Shown piece after piece: positions 16,712 through 24,709 of a DNA stretch of 64,000 nucleotides. Location of the stretch: NCBI GenBank assembly GCA_016720775.1, contig JADKJX010000001.1:310001-374000 (forward strand). The letters are read 5' to 3'. The position numbers and the translations under genes were made by a program. Source of the DNA: Chitinophagaceae bacterium. GTDB taxonomy: Bacteria; Bacteroidota; Bacteroidia; Chitinophagales; Chitinophagaceae. Numbering within the stretch: position 1 is the first letter of the stretch; every line of letters starts with the position of its first letter. The notes under the pieces were generated by a model. It was given only the letters and a program-made list of their open reading frames with translations. It was not told where the DNA came from and did not search any database.

Positions 16712-17596
16712 TTATTTTATGACACGGCCATTTTCATCATAATGCTTTTGAACTTCCGCAGCGTCGTTGCTGTATAATAATTCGTATTCCAACTTACCAC
16801 TTTCGTAGTACGATTTACCCGGACCTTCTTTTTTACCATCCACGTAAATGACGACTGCTTTTAATTTGCCGCTCTCATAATAAACTTTAGCAGTTCCATT
16901 TGCTTTATCATCTGTAAAGGGTATTTCCTGGTTCAGATTGCCGTTCTCCAGATACATTTTGGCAAGACCATTCATTTTACCATTAACGATAACCACCTCT
17001 GCTTTAAGCTTGCCACTTGGATAATACGACCTCTTTATTTCAGAGCTTGATGAAGGTTTATTGATAAGGTCCTCGTCTTTATATTCTTTTACATCGCCAC
17101 TTAATACATCCTCCTTAAAAATTGCTTCGGATTTCAGTCGACCACTTTCGTAATAAATTTTTGAAGTGCCATTTCTTTTACTATCCGAGTAAGTGAATTC
17201 CGACTCCAACTTTCCATCTTCATAATAACTTTTCGTAACTCCATTTATTTTGTCATTCACAAAAGGAGTTTCAAGACTCAGCCTGCCGTTTTCAAAATAA
17301 TCTTTGCGGGTACCATTAATCTTTCCATCGGCATATTGTGTCAATGCTTTCAGCTTTCCACTTTCATAATAATCTTTAAGAGGCCCCACTATTATACTTT
17401 GATGCAACAGGAACTCATATTGTAAATTCCCGCTTTCATAATAGCCTTTTTTAAGCCCTTCAGCGGAACCATTCTCGAAAGGTATTTCAAATTTAAGTTT
17501 ACCACTTGGGTAAAATTCTTTTTTTATTTCGGTTTGTGCATTTGTAATAACGCAATGCGTAAAAAAGATGACAGCAAACAGCAGTATTTTTTTCAT
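16712..17596 (-). CDS. Secreted MORN-like repeat protein (YwqK-type)
   Basis: 294 aa with a signal peptide (MKKILLFAVIFFTHCVITNAQ). The rest is about eleven tandem repeats of roughly 24 residues with core YYESGKLK-x-E-x(7)-G-K-x-N-G, the MORN_2/YwqK pattern often labelled 'toxin-antitoxin system YwqK family antitoxin' in databases. One repeat in the middle is degenerate (SSSSE). Such repeats form extended beta-hairpin ribbons. The function is not established, and no partner toxin is adjacent. Signal-bearing versions are common in Bacteroidota. Confidence 0.82.
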   Translation of the reverse strand: MKKILLFAVIFFTHCVITNAQTEIKKEFYPSGKLKFEIPFENGSAEGLKKGYYESGNLQYEFLLHQSIIVGPLKDYYESGKLKALTQYADGKINGTRKDYFENGRLSLETPFVNDKINGVTKSYYEDGKLESEFTYSDSKRNGTSKIYYESGRLKSEAIFKEDVLSGDVKEYKDEDLINKPSSSSEIKRSYYPSGKLKAEVVIVNGKMNGLAKMYLENGNLNQEIPFTDDKANGTAKVYYESGKLKAVVIYVDGKKEGPGKSYYESGKLEYELLYSNDAAEVQKHYDENGRVIK

Positions 17597-17648
17597 TTTT
17601 GTAAATGTATTATATTGTAAATGTATTAATTCCTTATTGACATAATTA

Positions 17649-17790
17649 TACCCTGTTCATGGTATTTTGAAGGAATCATTTTTAAAGGGAATTACTCCGC
17701 CTTGGTTCGTGAAGACACCAAGCAAGGCGGAGTAATTAGCATATCCGGCATTGCCCGTACAGAAAAAATGAAAATACCATCAACAGGGTA
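17649..17790. repeat. Nested palindrome: 20-bp inverted repeat enclosing a REP-I/II hybrid
   Basis: The outer arms TACCCTGTTcATGGTATTTT (17649-17668) and its complement (17771-17790) differ at one base. Inside lies a perfect 14-bp hairpin, ATTACTCCGCCTTG (17691-17704) with CAAGGCGGAGTAAT (17723-17736). Its loop, GTTCGTGAAGACACCAAG, joins parts of the type I and type II REP loops. Confidence 0.7.
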
Positions 17791-17853
17791 TTGTGTTATC
17801 ATAAATAATATTCACTTTTACACCGTCTATATTGATTTTATTAAACAAAAAAA

Positions 17854-18264
17854 GTGAAAAATACACTACTGATTCTATTATTGCAACTCATTGCTTTTGG
17901 TGGCTATACTCAAAATTATGAGGGCAAACACAAATTATACCTTGGAAAAAGTAAAAATCATGCAGCAGGATTTTATAATAGCGATGGTGGATGATGCACC
18001 ATCAAAAGCAATAAACAAGTGCGTGTTGTAGGCCTGTTAAATAACAAAGAAACTATGCAGACAGACAGTATTTACATAGAGACAAAATTGAATCACCAAA
18101 TATTATTTTCTGAATCCCGGTCATGTTGGAAAAATGCAAAAACAATTTATATTTATGTTGAGATTCCCAATCAAAATTCAAAAGATGGATACATTATTTC
18201 CGTTTATGATAAAAAAGGGGGCAAACTGCTGGCAGATTGTGGTCTTTCAATTAATCCTGAATAA
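17854..18264 (+). pseudogene. Small secreted protein gene interrupted by an in-frame TGA
   Basis: From GTG 17854 the frame encodes a signal-peptide-like start (VKNTLLILLLQLIAFGGYTQ) and about 46 residues, then hits TGA at 17992-17994. The same frame continues without another stop to TAA at 18264, with coherent sequence (TIKSNKQVRVVGLLNNKE ... KGGKLLADCGLSINPE). This is most simply a nonsense mutation or a sequence error in a 136-codon gene of unknown family. Translation from the internal GTG at 18019 would lack the export signal. Confidence 0.6.
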
Positions 18265-18312
18265 ATAGCAATACGCATGAAAAAAATACTGTTTATCCAT
18301 GCTTTGCCCTAT

Positions 18313-18334
18313 CGGTTGCTGTCCTCACCAACCG
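18313..18334. repeat. REP type II hairpin, left flank of the RAYT
   Basis: CGGTTG (18313-18318) and CAACCG (18329-18334) enclose CTGTCCTCAC. Read on the opposite strand it matches the hairpin at 18914-18937 except for two bases, so the two copies are inverted around the transposase gene. Confidence 0.7.
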
Positions 18335-18340
18335 AAACAT

Positions 18341-18886
18341 TCACTCATTATTATGCGTTAAAATACCAAATTCATCTGGCATACCCATGTAAAAGCCTGC
18401 ACTACTCCACCTGTATTCTTCAGGAAGATTAGTTAATTGCCATTTTTCTCTTACAGGGTTATTATGAATATAATCCAGCTTCTGTAATAAATTTTTTTCA
18501 TTACTCAAAGGAATGGCCAAAGGATCTCTTTTCCAGAATTGATATGACCTGTCGGATTTTAACGAACTATATTCCTTCAGCAATTGAGGATTGCCGGCAG
18601 CCAGTATTTTTTTAAACTGCTGTGCAGTGTACTTTGCAAAACTACCGGCAGGGCTTTCTTTCCCATTTACCGAAAGCATTTTCCAAAGAAGATGAATATG
18701 ATTGGGCATTATTACGTAGCCGTATATTTTTATCAAGGCATTATCTACTAAATACTTCCAGGAATTGATGCAAACCATTTTCAGCCTGTCATCTTTAAGC
18801 AAATACCTGAATTCAAATATGGTATCAGTGTAGAAATAACACAGGAGTGTGTCCATATGCCCCTGTCTTTTATGTTTAACATCCAT
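18341..18886 (-). CDS. REP-associated tyrosine transposase (RAYT, IS200/IS605-like Y1 HUH family)
   Basis: 181 aa. It contains the HUH motif in GYVIMPNHIHLLW (about residues 58-70) and the downstream helix LDYIHNNPVREKW carrying the catalytic-Tyr region typical of RAYTs, then WSSAGFY. RAYTs are single-copy relatives of IS200/IS605 transposases that nick and join single-stranded DNA at REP hairpins. Here the gene is flanked by inverted type II REPs at 18313 and 18914, and further copies lie at 16.6, 17.7, 20.6 and 22.6 kb. The gene looks intact. Confidence 0.88.
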   Translation of the reverse strand: MDVKHKRQGHMDTLLCYFYTDTIFEFRYLLKDDRLKMVCINSWKYLVDNALIKIYGYVIMPNHIHLLWKMLSVNGKESPAGSFAKYTAQQFKKILAAGNPQLLKEYSSLKSDRSYQFWKRDPLAIPLSNEKNLLQKLDYIHNNPVREKWQLTNLPEEYRWSSAGFYMGMPDEFGILTHNNE

Positions 18887-18913
18887 TGCATAGAAATTTA
18901 GTTCTAATTTGTT

Positions 18914-18937
18914 CCGGTTGGTGGGGACACCAACCGG
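18914..18937. repeat. REP type II hairpin, right flank of the RAYT
   Basis: A perfect 10-bp stem, CCGGTTGGTG / CACCAACCGG (18914-18923 and 18928-18937), with a GGGA tetraloop. It is the best-preserved copy of the type II REP and lies 28 bp upstream of the RAYT start. Confidence 0.8.
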
Positions 18938-19013
18938 TAGAAAAAAAAGGCGAAGGGTGCAACCAAACCGAAAAGATTAACTTAGAGAAAGCATTAATTA
19001 AACCCGGTAAAAT

Positions 19014-20585
19014 ATGGCCAGTAAAACCGATTACTTCGATCATGTAGTAGTACTGATGCTCGAAAACCGTTCCTTTGATAATATACTCGGTTACATATCC
19101 ACGGATGTGGATGGTGTGATCGGTAAAAACCTGTCGAACCCGGCGCCTGTCCGAACCGATGGCAAGATCGTTCATGGTGCATCCGAAGGCCCGGTATTTG
19201 TATCTCCCGGAACAGTGATGGATGAGCCAAACCCGGACCCGGGAGAATATTTCCCGCATGTGAATACCCAACTCTACAATTGTGTGTCGCCCAGCAGTAA
19301 TGCTTTTGAACATAAGGCAGCAGATTTTAAACCGCCGTATAACCAGCCGGCCGCAGGGCAACCTGCAACCGTAGCCTGCGCTCAGTTGCCCTACCCGGCG
19401 CCTATGTCGGGTTTTGTACAGGATTATTATAATAATTGTGATAAGACCGGTTTGTTTGAGGATACCCCCCAGCGGAAAGAGTACGAGGTCATCATGAAAT
19501 GCTTTTCACCCGAAGTGGTACCGGTGATGAGCGGACTGGCAAAACATTTTGCCGTTTTTGATAAATGGCATTGTGCCGTTCCCAGCCAGACCTTTTGCAA
19601 CCGTTCTTTTTTTCATGCCGCCACTTCTAACGGGCAGGTGGTAAATACCCCTTATACCAAATGGCTGCGTACAGATTTTAATGCGCCCACTATTTTTAAC
19701 CGGCTGGAAGATCTTGGCCTCAGCTGGGTGATCTATTACGACAAGACAGATTATTTTCCGCTTACGCTGTTGATCCACTTTCAGCAACTCTGGCCCTTTT
19801 TTAAACATAAAGAGAACCGCAAACTGCACTTTAAACATATGGAAGATTTTGACGCCGATGCCGCCAGCGGAGACCTGCCTGCTTATGCTTTTATTGAACC
19901 GCGGTTGTTCTTTAACCATAACGACCAGCACCCGCCCATAAAGATCCTGGGCATTCCGCAGCGTTCCACCGTAACCGCCGGCGAAGAACTGGTGAACCGG
20001 GTATATAATGCCGTACGCAAATCCAATAGCCAGGGCGCGGGTAAAAGCAATTCATTAAATACCTTACTTACCATTACCTACGACGAGCATGGCGGCTGTT
20101 ACGACCATGTACCGCCGCCCCAATGTGCTGTTCCGCCGGGCGATGGCGCCGCCGCAGAAATGGGTTTTGGTTTCGACCGGCTGGGCATCAGGGTACCCAC
20201 CATTATGATCTCTGCATGGATAGATGCCCAGGTCATCAGGTCGCAAAAACAGCATACTTCTATGTTAAAAACGCTGGGCGCCAAATGGTCTTTTGAAGCA
20301 CTTACAAAAAGAGACGCTTCTGCCCCCGACTTCCTGGAGGTTTTTAACCGCGAAAGTCCGCTTCCCGGATCAGCATGGAAGGTATTTACGCCCATCAATC
20401 AGCCGGAGGGCCTCGAAAATACAGATAACCGCAGCCATCCTTTGAACGACCTGCAACGGGCCATAGTAAATGCCGTTAATGGCATCGGCAATGAAACGGC
20501 CGTTCTGTTTGACGCTGACATGACGGTTGGGGAAGCGCTGGACCTGATGGAAAAAAAATTGAATGGTTTGGTTGAAGGGGTATAG
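19014..20585 (+). CDS. Phosphoesterase family protein (phospholipase C / acid phosphatase type)
   Basis: 523 aa. The N-terminus FDHVVVLMLENRSFDNILGY is the metal-binding signature of the phosphoesterase family (PlcC/AcpA-like enzymes that cleave phosphodiester or phosphomonoester bonds). A second metal-site segment, TYDEHGGCYDHVPPP, lies near residue 360. No signal peptide or TAT motif is visible, unlike most secreted members, so it may be cytoplasmic or its leader may be missing. Only one ATG fits the conserved N-terminus. It stands alone between REP copies. Confidence 0.82.
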   Translation: MASKTDYFDHVVVLMLENRSFDNILGYISTDVDGVIGKNLSNPAPVRTDGKIVHGASEGPVFVSPGTVMDEPNPDPGEYFPHVNTQLYNCVSPSSNAFEHKAADFKPPYNQPAAGQPATVACAQLPYPAPMSGFVQDYYNNCDKTGLFEDTPQRKEYEVIMKCFSPEVVPVMSGLAKHFAVFDKWHCAVPSQTFCNRSFFHAATSNGQVVNTPYTKWLRTDFNAPTIFNRLEDLGLSWVIYYDKTDYFPLTLLIHFQQLWPFFKHKENRKLHFKHMEDFDADAASGDLPAYAFIEPRLFFNHNDQHPPIKILGIPQRSTVTAGEELVNRVYNAVRKSNSQGAGKSNSLNTLLTITYDEHGGCYDHVPPPQCAVPPGDGAAAEMGFGFDRLGIRVPTIMISAWIDAQVIRSQKQHTSMLKTLGAKWSFEALTKRDASAPDFLEVFNRESPLPGSAWKVFTPINQPEGLENTDNRSHPLNDLQRAIVNAVNGIGNETAVLFDADMTVGEALDLMEKKLNGLVEGV

Positions 20586-20597
20586 TCATTTACCTTA

Positions 20598-20633
20598 CTC
20601 CGCCTTGGTTCGTGAAGCGAAACCAAGGCGGAG
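20598..20633. repeat. REP type I hairpin
   Basis: A perfect 13-bp stem, CTCCGCCTTGGTT (20598-20610) with AACCAAGGCGGAG (20621-20633), loop CGTGAAGCGA. It starts 13 bp after the phosphoesterase stop and could also act in RNA 3'-end formation. Confidence 0.8.
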
Positions 20634-20669
20634 AATATAACCGGCTGCCCGAATTGCGGCAATGCTATG

Positions 20670-21868
20670 TTACCTGGCGTTATTTTCGTTATTAACCACT
20701 TTCATAATTAGTTCAGGCAGTTCGTTCCATATAACTTTGTCGGCATACATAGCATTTGATAAAATTATTATTCCAATATTTTTGTCCGGATAAATTCTAA
20801 GTGTTGAAGCGTAGCCTGGGTCTCTTCCAACATGAAAAACATAGTTCCCGGTCAAGCTGTCAGAAAACCTCCACCAACCAAGTCCTATTGAAGTTTTTTT
20901 GTTTTCTATGCTCCGTTGTAAAGTCCACATATTTATGAGGGTAGTAGTTGAAAGAAAACTGGTTTTTGAGTTATTGTATATTTGTAAGCAGTAAATTATC
21001 CAATTGCTTAAATCGCCTGTTGTGGAATACAAATAACCACTCGGATTATGTTCGGGTTTACCCCACTGATAATTCGGCCATTCAACAATAGGTAGTTCGG
21101 GATATTTTAAAACCGGATTTATGTCTTTTATTTCTCCGTATAAATTAAACCTGTTTATTTCTTTGTTGTCTCCACTGATTTTTAAAGGTGCCGCAAGTTT
21201 TGTTTCAGGTATATTTTAAAATAAAAAGTAGAGTTTGACATTTCTGCCTTGTCAAGAATATTACGTTTTACATACTCCTGAAAAGGCATTGACGTAATAT
21301 GCTCAATTAAGTACCCAAGAATGTCAAATCCGGTATTACTGTAAGTCTCCCCGCTAAATTTTTCACCTGGTCTGAATTTTAGTTTTGTGTCGTAAAGTGA
21401 AAAAATAAATTCTTTTAATGCCATACTATCGCTGGATGCCTTAATAAGTTCATTATCCCAAGGCAAACCAGATGAATGTGTCCGCAAATGTAAGAGCGTA
21501 ATGTCTTTAAACCGGTTGTCTTTAAGTTTAAAGTCTGGAATATACTCGATTAACTTTTTGTTTAAGTCAAGTTTTCCCTGTTCAACTAATTGCATTATTG
21601 CAGTAGCTGTAAATAACTTTGTAATTGATGCAGTTACAAATCTTGTTTCCGGGGTTACTATATTTTTACTGTCAACACTTGTAAAACCGTATCCTTTAGT
21701 ATAAAAAGTTTTCCCGTCCTTCACAATGCTTAATGAGAGACCTTTTATCTTATACTCAGTCATTTTTGAGATTACAATGCTGTCAATTATTTTGTCAAAA
21801 CTATGCTGCGCCCAGGTAATGGTCGGCAAAGTGAAAGAAGTTAGGATAATAAGTATTTCTTTTAGCAT
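20670..21868 (-). pseudogene. Beta-lactamase-family serine hydrolase, frameshifted
   Basis: The N-terminal part (21868 to about 21215) has a signal peptide (TLPTITWAQ), the catalytic SxxK motif in VTASITKLF and YSNTG as the YxN motif. The frame then shifts at a short A/T run (21214-21217), and the protein continues one frame over (IPETKLAAPLKISG ... QWGKPEHNPSGYLYSTTGDLSNW) to the end. The third motif, HVGRDPGY, is there. One added A on the coding strand restores a class C beta-lactamase/penicillin-binding-like hydrolase of about 400 aa. It is either a recent pseudogene or a sequence error. Confidence 0.8.
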
Positions 21869-22174
21869 AAAATGCTGCTTGATATAATGGCAGGTAACAG
21901 TTTTATTTATGTAGTAGAAGTTTTATTATCAATTCTTAATGTTATGTATTTCTATACCTTGTTATTGAGCAATTAAATTGTTTGCAGCCTTTACAATATA
22001 ATTTATTTTAACCTTAACCGCAATACCCAAATATGGCAGTATCCATAAGGTTACCGGAAATTCTCTCCTTTTCTTTCCCTTTTTATCCGTTTGTATCCAT
22101 TCTTTTACCCGCAGCCTGGCCGGGGTGATACTTTTGTTTTCAGAAGTTCATTGACAGATCTACCGGAATAAAAC

Positions 22175-22270
22175 CTGTGTCAAAAAAAATTCAACCCAAA
22201 AAAATTGCCACACTGCTGTGTCAAAAAAATCTGAAATGAAAAAAATTGCCACAGTTCCGTGTCAAAAAAA
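22175..22270. repeat. 41-bp tandem repeat, about 2.3 copies
   Basis: CTGTGTCAAAAAAA starts at 22175 and 22216, and a variant CCGTGTCAAAAAAA starts at 22257; each of the first two units also has AAAAAAATTGCCACA. Copies have diverged in the middle. No coding role is apparent. Confidence 0.65.
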
Positions 22271-22479
22271 CAGGTGACGGAATTTTAGACACAAAATTTA
22301 TTTATTATGAATGGTATCAAAAAACTCCGTTTGCAGCCGGGCCTTTCGCATTAAAGGCTGGCCGAATACCCGGTAAACCCCGCAGCACCCTTAGTATGTG
22401 TGAAGCAGGCAACCGTTGTATTCCCGCAAAAGCGCTGCAAAGCCTTGCCTTATTGCAACATAGCCTGAATTCTTCTCCT

Positions 22480-22544
22480 GGCACAAGAGATCCCGTGATC
22501 ATTACGTAAAAAAATCAGGCAAGCTGATGGGGAACACTTGTGCC
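22480..22544. repeat. MITE-like element, copy 1
   Basis: Ends GGCACAAGAGATCCC and GGGGAACACTTGTGCC form imperfect terminal inverted repeats around a variable centre, 65 bp in all. Four further copies lie at 23375, 32168, 37129 and 37222, all in the same orientation. Confidence 0.65.
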
Positions 22545-22572
22545 AGAGGGGGAGTTTAAATTTAGTAAAAAT

Positions 22573-22597
22573 GGCTCGTGGAGCGAAACCAAGGCGG
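22573..22597. repeat. Degenerate half of REP type I
   Basis: GGCTCGTGGAGCGAAACCAAGG resembles the loop and right arm of the type I REP at 20598-20633, but the left arm is missing. Confidence 0.5.
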
Positions 22598-22627
22598 TGG
22601 CCTTCAACACCTTCAACAACAAAGCCC

Positions 22628-23218
22628 TTATAATTTCTCAATCTCCGTTACCGGGTGTATCTCCCAGCATGTTCTTCGCCAGGCGCCGGCACAGGAGTTG
22701 CAGGTGTTGATGGCGTCTTTTTCATGAATAAAATCATAGAGCAGGAAACCTGTTATGCGAACCTGGATGTTCTCTTCCAGCATGTCTGCGTAATCCGGGT
22801 GTTTCTTTTTAAAGGCCGGCGTGATCTCCACCACGATGCAGTCTTTTTTGAGGGCATTCTTTTTAAGCCCCAGGTACATGTGCACATCCCCGTTCTTCAA
22901 TGATTTTTTTGCCTTGTTGCAGTTGCAGGCTTCGGGTCCTTCTTCTTCAAAACTGATGAGCCAGCCTTCGGTAACCACGTAGGCGCCATCGGCATAGAGG
23001 TTTCGGTCTGCACGTTTGCGGGAAGGAAGCAGGTTCTTAAGCGGCAACGATTCGGGTGTACGGCTACCACTCACCGTTACTCCTGCATTTTTCAGCGTGT
23101 TGAGTTTTTTCTTTTCGGGCGTATCGGCAATGCCGTATTTGGGGCAGGGCTGTGAGAATGCGATGAGCTGTAAACAGGTGAAAAGGAAGAGGAAGATATA
23201 TTTTGCGGGGGGATGCAT
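22628..23218 (-). CDS. Hypothetical secreted protein
   Basis: 196 aa with a signal peptide (YIFLFLFTCLQLIAFSQP). The mature protein has six or more Cys (CNCNK, KDC, NTCNSCAG, RRTCWEI). A small beta-barrel-like core reads AYVVTEGWLISFEEEGPEACNCNK ... DCIVVEITPAF ... VRITGFLLYD and ends HPVTEIEKL. The pattern suggests an OB-fold-like secreted domain, but I do not recognise a named family. It is a single gene on the minus strand next to a MITE-like copy. Confidence 0.65.
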   Translation of the reverse strand: MHPPAKYIFLFLFTCLQLIAFSQPCPKYGIADTPEKKKLNTLKNAGVTVSGSRTPESLPLKNLLPSRKRADRNLYADGAYVVTEGWLISFEEEGPEACNCNKAKKSLKNGDVHMYLGLKKNALKKDCIVVEITPAFKKKHPDYADMLEENIQVRITGFLLYDFIHEKDAINTCNSCAGAWRRTCWEIHPVTEIEKL

Positions 23219-23306
23219 TGCCAGGTTAAAATTATTTCTTGATAAAAACGATTGCGGAAGGAGGCTAAGCTAGCTAAACCTACGATTTGAAATAAAAGAA
23301 AAAAAG

Positions 23307-23439
23307 CGTAGTAATACGGTATTTTAGTAAAAGGTAGGTTTTTCAAATGCCGGATACGTTTGGTGGAATTAAATAGCCCAAGTGATCCTATAGACTTTAC
23401 GTGGGTAATTTAAATGTTACGGAGGGGAACACTTCCGCC
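23307..23439. repeat. MITE-like element, copy 2, with upstream palindrome CGTAgtaaTACG
   Basis: The element proper is 23375-23439 (aGCCCAAGTGATCC ... GGGGAACACTTCCGCC). The upstream part from 23307 resembles the 5' half of the 157-bp direct repeats at 32077 and 37038 but is more diverged. It lies between the secreted protein gene and the end of the FHA operon. Confidence 0.65.
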
Positions 23440-23502
23440 AGTTGGGGGAACTAAAAATAATATTCAGGTAATTTTTTTACAGTGTTTTTTCTGTACTTAC
23501 TT

Positions 23503-23910
23503 TTATTGAATTGAGCTTACTTTTTTAGCAGTTATTTCATAATAAAAACCACTACCGGTAAACAAATAAGGAGGCTCCTTTTTATAGGCCCAGACTATTT
23601 TTTTCTTTCTTCCTGAAAACCTGCCAATACCAATACTCCCGCTTACCTGCTTTAACCGGTATCTTGTTTTGGGATCTGATTTTTTCCGAAAAAATACTTT
23701 TACATCTATTGTATCTGCGTTCTGGGGTAAGTCATAAAATATTTCAATTTTATCACCGATCGTGCGGAAAAAAATATTTGACACTTTTTTGTTTTGAGCA
23801 ATACCGTTGATAGAGATTAGTGTGAATAATAGCAGCAAAATACCGGGAACCAATTTATTAAAGAGGAAGTTTAAATTCCCTAAGCGGCTATATGAATGTT
23901 GCTGAGTCAT
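23503..23910 (-). CDS. Small secreted protein, last gene of the FHA/kinase operon
   Basis: About 135 aa from the ATG at 23910, which lies 1 bp after the preceding stop; an upstream start at 23931 would overlap. It has an N-terminal signal/hydrophobic segment (LVPGILLLLFTLISINGIAQ) and then a beta-sandwich-like domain (VSNIFFRTIGDKIEIFYDLP ... DTIDVKVFFRKKSDP ... GSGFYYEITAKKV). No family named. Tight coupling to the FHA gene suggests an extracytoplasmic partner of this signalling module. Confidence 0.65.
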   Translation of the reverse strand: MTQQHSYSRLGNLNFLFNKLVPGILLLLFTLISINGIAQNKKVSNIFFRTIGDKIEIFYDLPQNADTIDVKVFFRKKSDPKTRYRLKQVSGSIGIGRFSGRKKKIVWAYKKEPPYLFTGSGFYYEITAKKVSSIQ

Positions 23911-23911
23911 T

Positions 23912-24655
23912 TTAATGCTTAGATAATTCACTCATTCTCTCAGCTTTTGCAAGTTGCAGCTTGTTCACAAAATTTTCAATTTGTTGCCCGGGCATTTGAC
24001 CAACTTCAAATTCCAGCGGCTTTCCTCCATCAGGATAAATGGAAACGGTATGCTTTCTTGATAAAAACCATAATAACAATAAAAGTAACCCGGCTAACAA
24101 AGACCCCATTATCATATCAGATTTTCCAGTTGATAAAGAATAAAGAAAAACCAATGCGCTCAGCAAGGCAAGCATCAACAGGCCAAAATTACTTTTATAA
24201 ATAAGTTGTACTGAACTTATGTTTTCCAAAAATATTGTTATGCTGTAAGACCGGCCTAATTCTTTTTCTGCCATATGAATCCGGTAATTAGTTAAAATAA
24301 TATTATTGCTATTTGAGGTAAGGATCTTGTTCTCATTTGGTAAAAGCACAAGCGAACCCAGGCTTTCCATGGTGCCGCCTGGCTGCTCATTATTTATTTT
24401 CGTTGGTTGCTGAACTTCTCCTGAATATTGTGTCCAGGGCAATAATATCTCTCCGCATTTTACCGCATCCCCATTATTTAAATAGCGGTTGGTTATACGG
24501 GTCCCGTTTACAAAAGTACCATTGCTGCTTCCCAGATCCTTTATTTCAACCAGGTGATCATCATAAATGATGAGCTGCGCATGATGCCTGCTTACAAAAG
24601 GGCCTTCAAGCACTATTTGATTGCCCGGGTCCTTACCGATGGAAAATATTTGCAT
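23912..24655 (-). CDS. FHA-domain protein with two membrane helices
   Basis: About 247 aa. The start at 24655 matches the paralogue upstream (MQ-F-IG-D-GNQIVL). The FHA domain covers residues 1-80 (VSRHHAQL, DLGSSNGTFVNGTR), but the phosphate-contacting Arg of GR is Lys here (IGKDPGNQ). Two adjacent membrane helices follow (FGLLMLALLSALVFLYSLSTG, IMGSLLAGLLLLLLWFLS), then a soluble tail. FHA domains bind phosphothreonine peptides, presumably made by the kinase of the same operon. It probably reads phosphorylation at the inner membrane. Confidence 0.85.
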   Translation of the reverse strand: MQIFSIGKDPGNQIVLEGPFVSRHHAQLIIYDDHLVEIKDLGSSNGTFVNGTRITNRYLNNGDAVKCGEILLPWTQYSGEVQQPTKINNEQPGGTMESLGSLVLLPNENKILTSNSNNIILTNYRIHMAEKELGRSYSITIFLENISSVQLIYKSNFGLLMLALLSALVFLYSLSTGKSDMIMGSLLAGLLLLLLWFLSRKHTVSIYPDGGKPLEFEVGQMPGQQIENFVNKLQLAKAERMSELSKH

Positions 24656-24709
24656 AATATTATCTTTTATAGCCAATACTGATTTGTTTAAGGGCGGTCG
24701 GCTATTATA

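Larger units (their letters stand above)
21869..22627. other. 759-bp gene-free stretch with repeats
   Basis: It contains a 41-bp tandem repeat (22175-22270), one copy of the 64-65 bp MITE-like element (22480-22544) and a degenerate half REP type I (22573-22597). ORFs over it have no recognisable content. Confidence 0.5.

Noticed and set aside
17992..17994. TGA read as selenocysteine
   Set aside because: No Cys homologue pattern, no visible SECIS-like hairpin and no sel genes in view.
18341..18886. Complete IS200/IS605 insertion sequence
   Set aside because: No TnpB and no separate subterminal ends; the REP hairpins and the YIHNNPV region fit a domesticated RAYT better.
22246..22509. 87-codon plus-strand ORF in the gap after the serine hydrolase
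   Set aside because: It starts in a tandem repeat, crosses the MITE-like element and has no coherent protein features.
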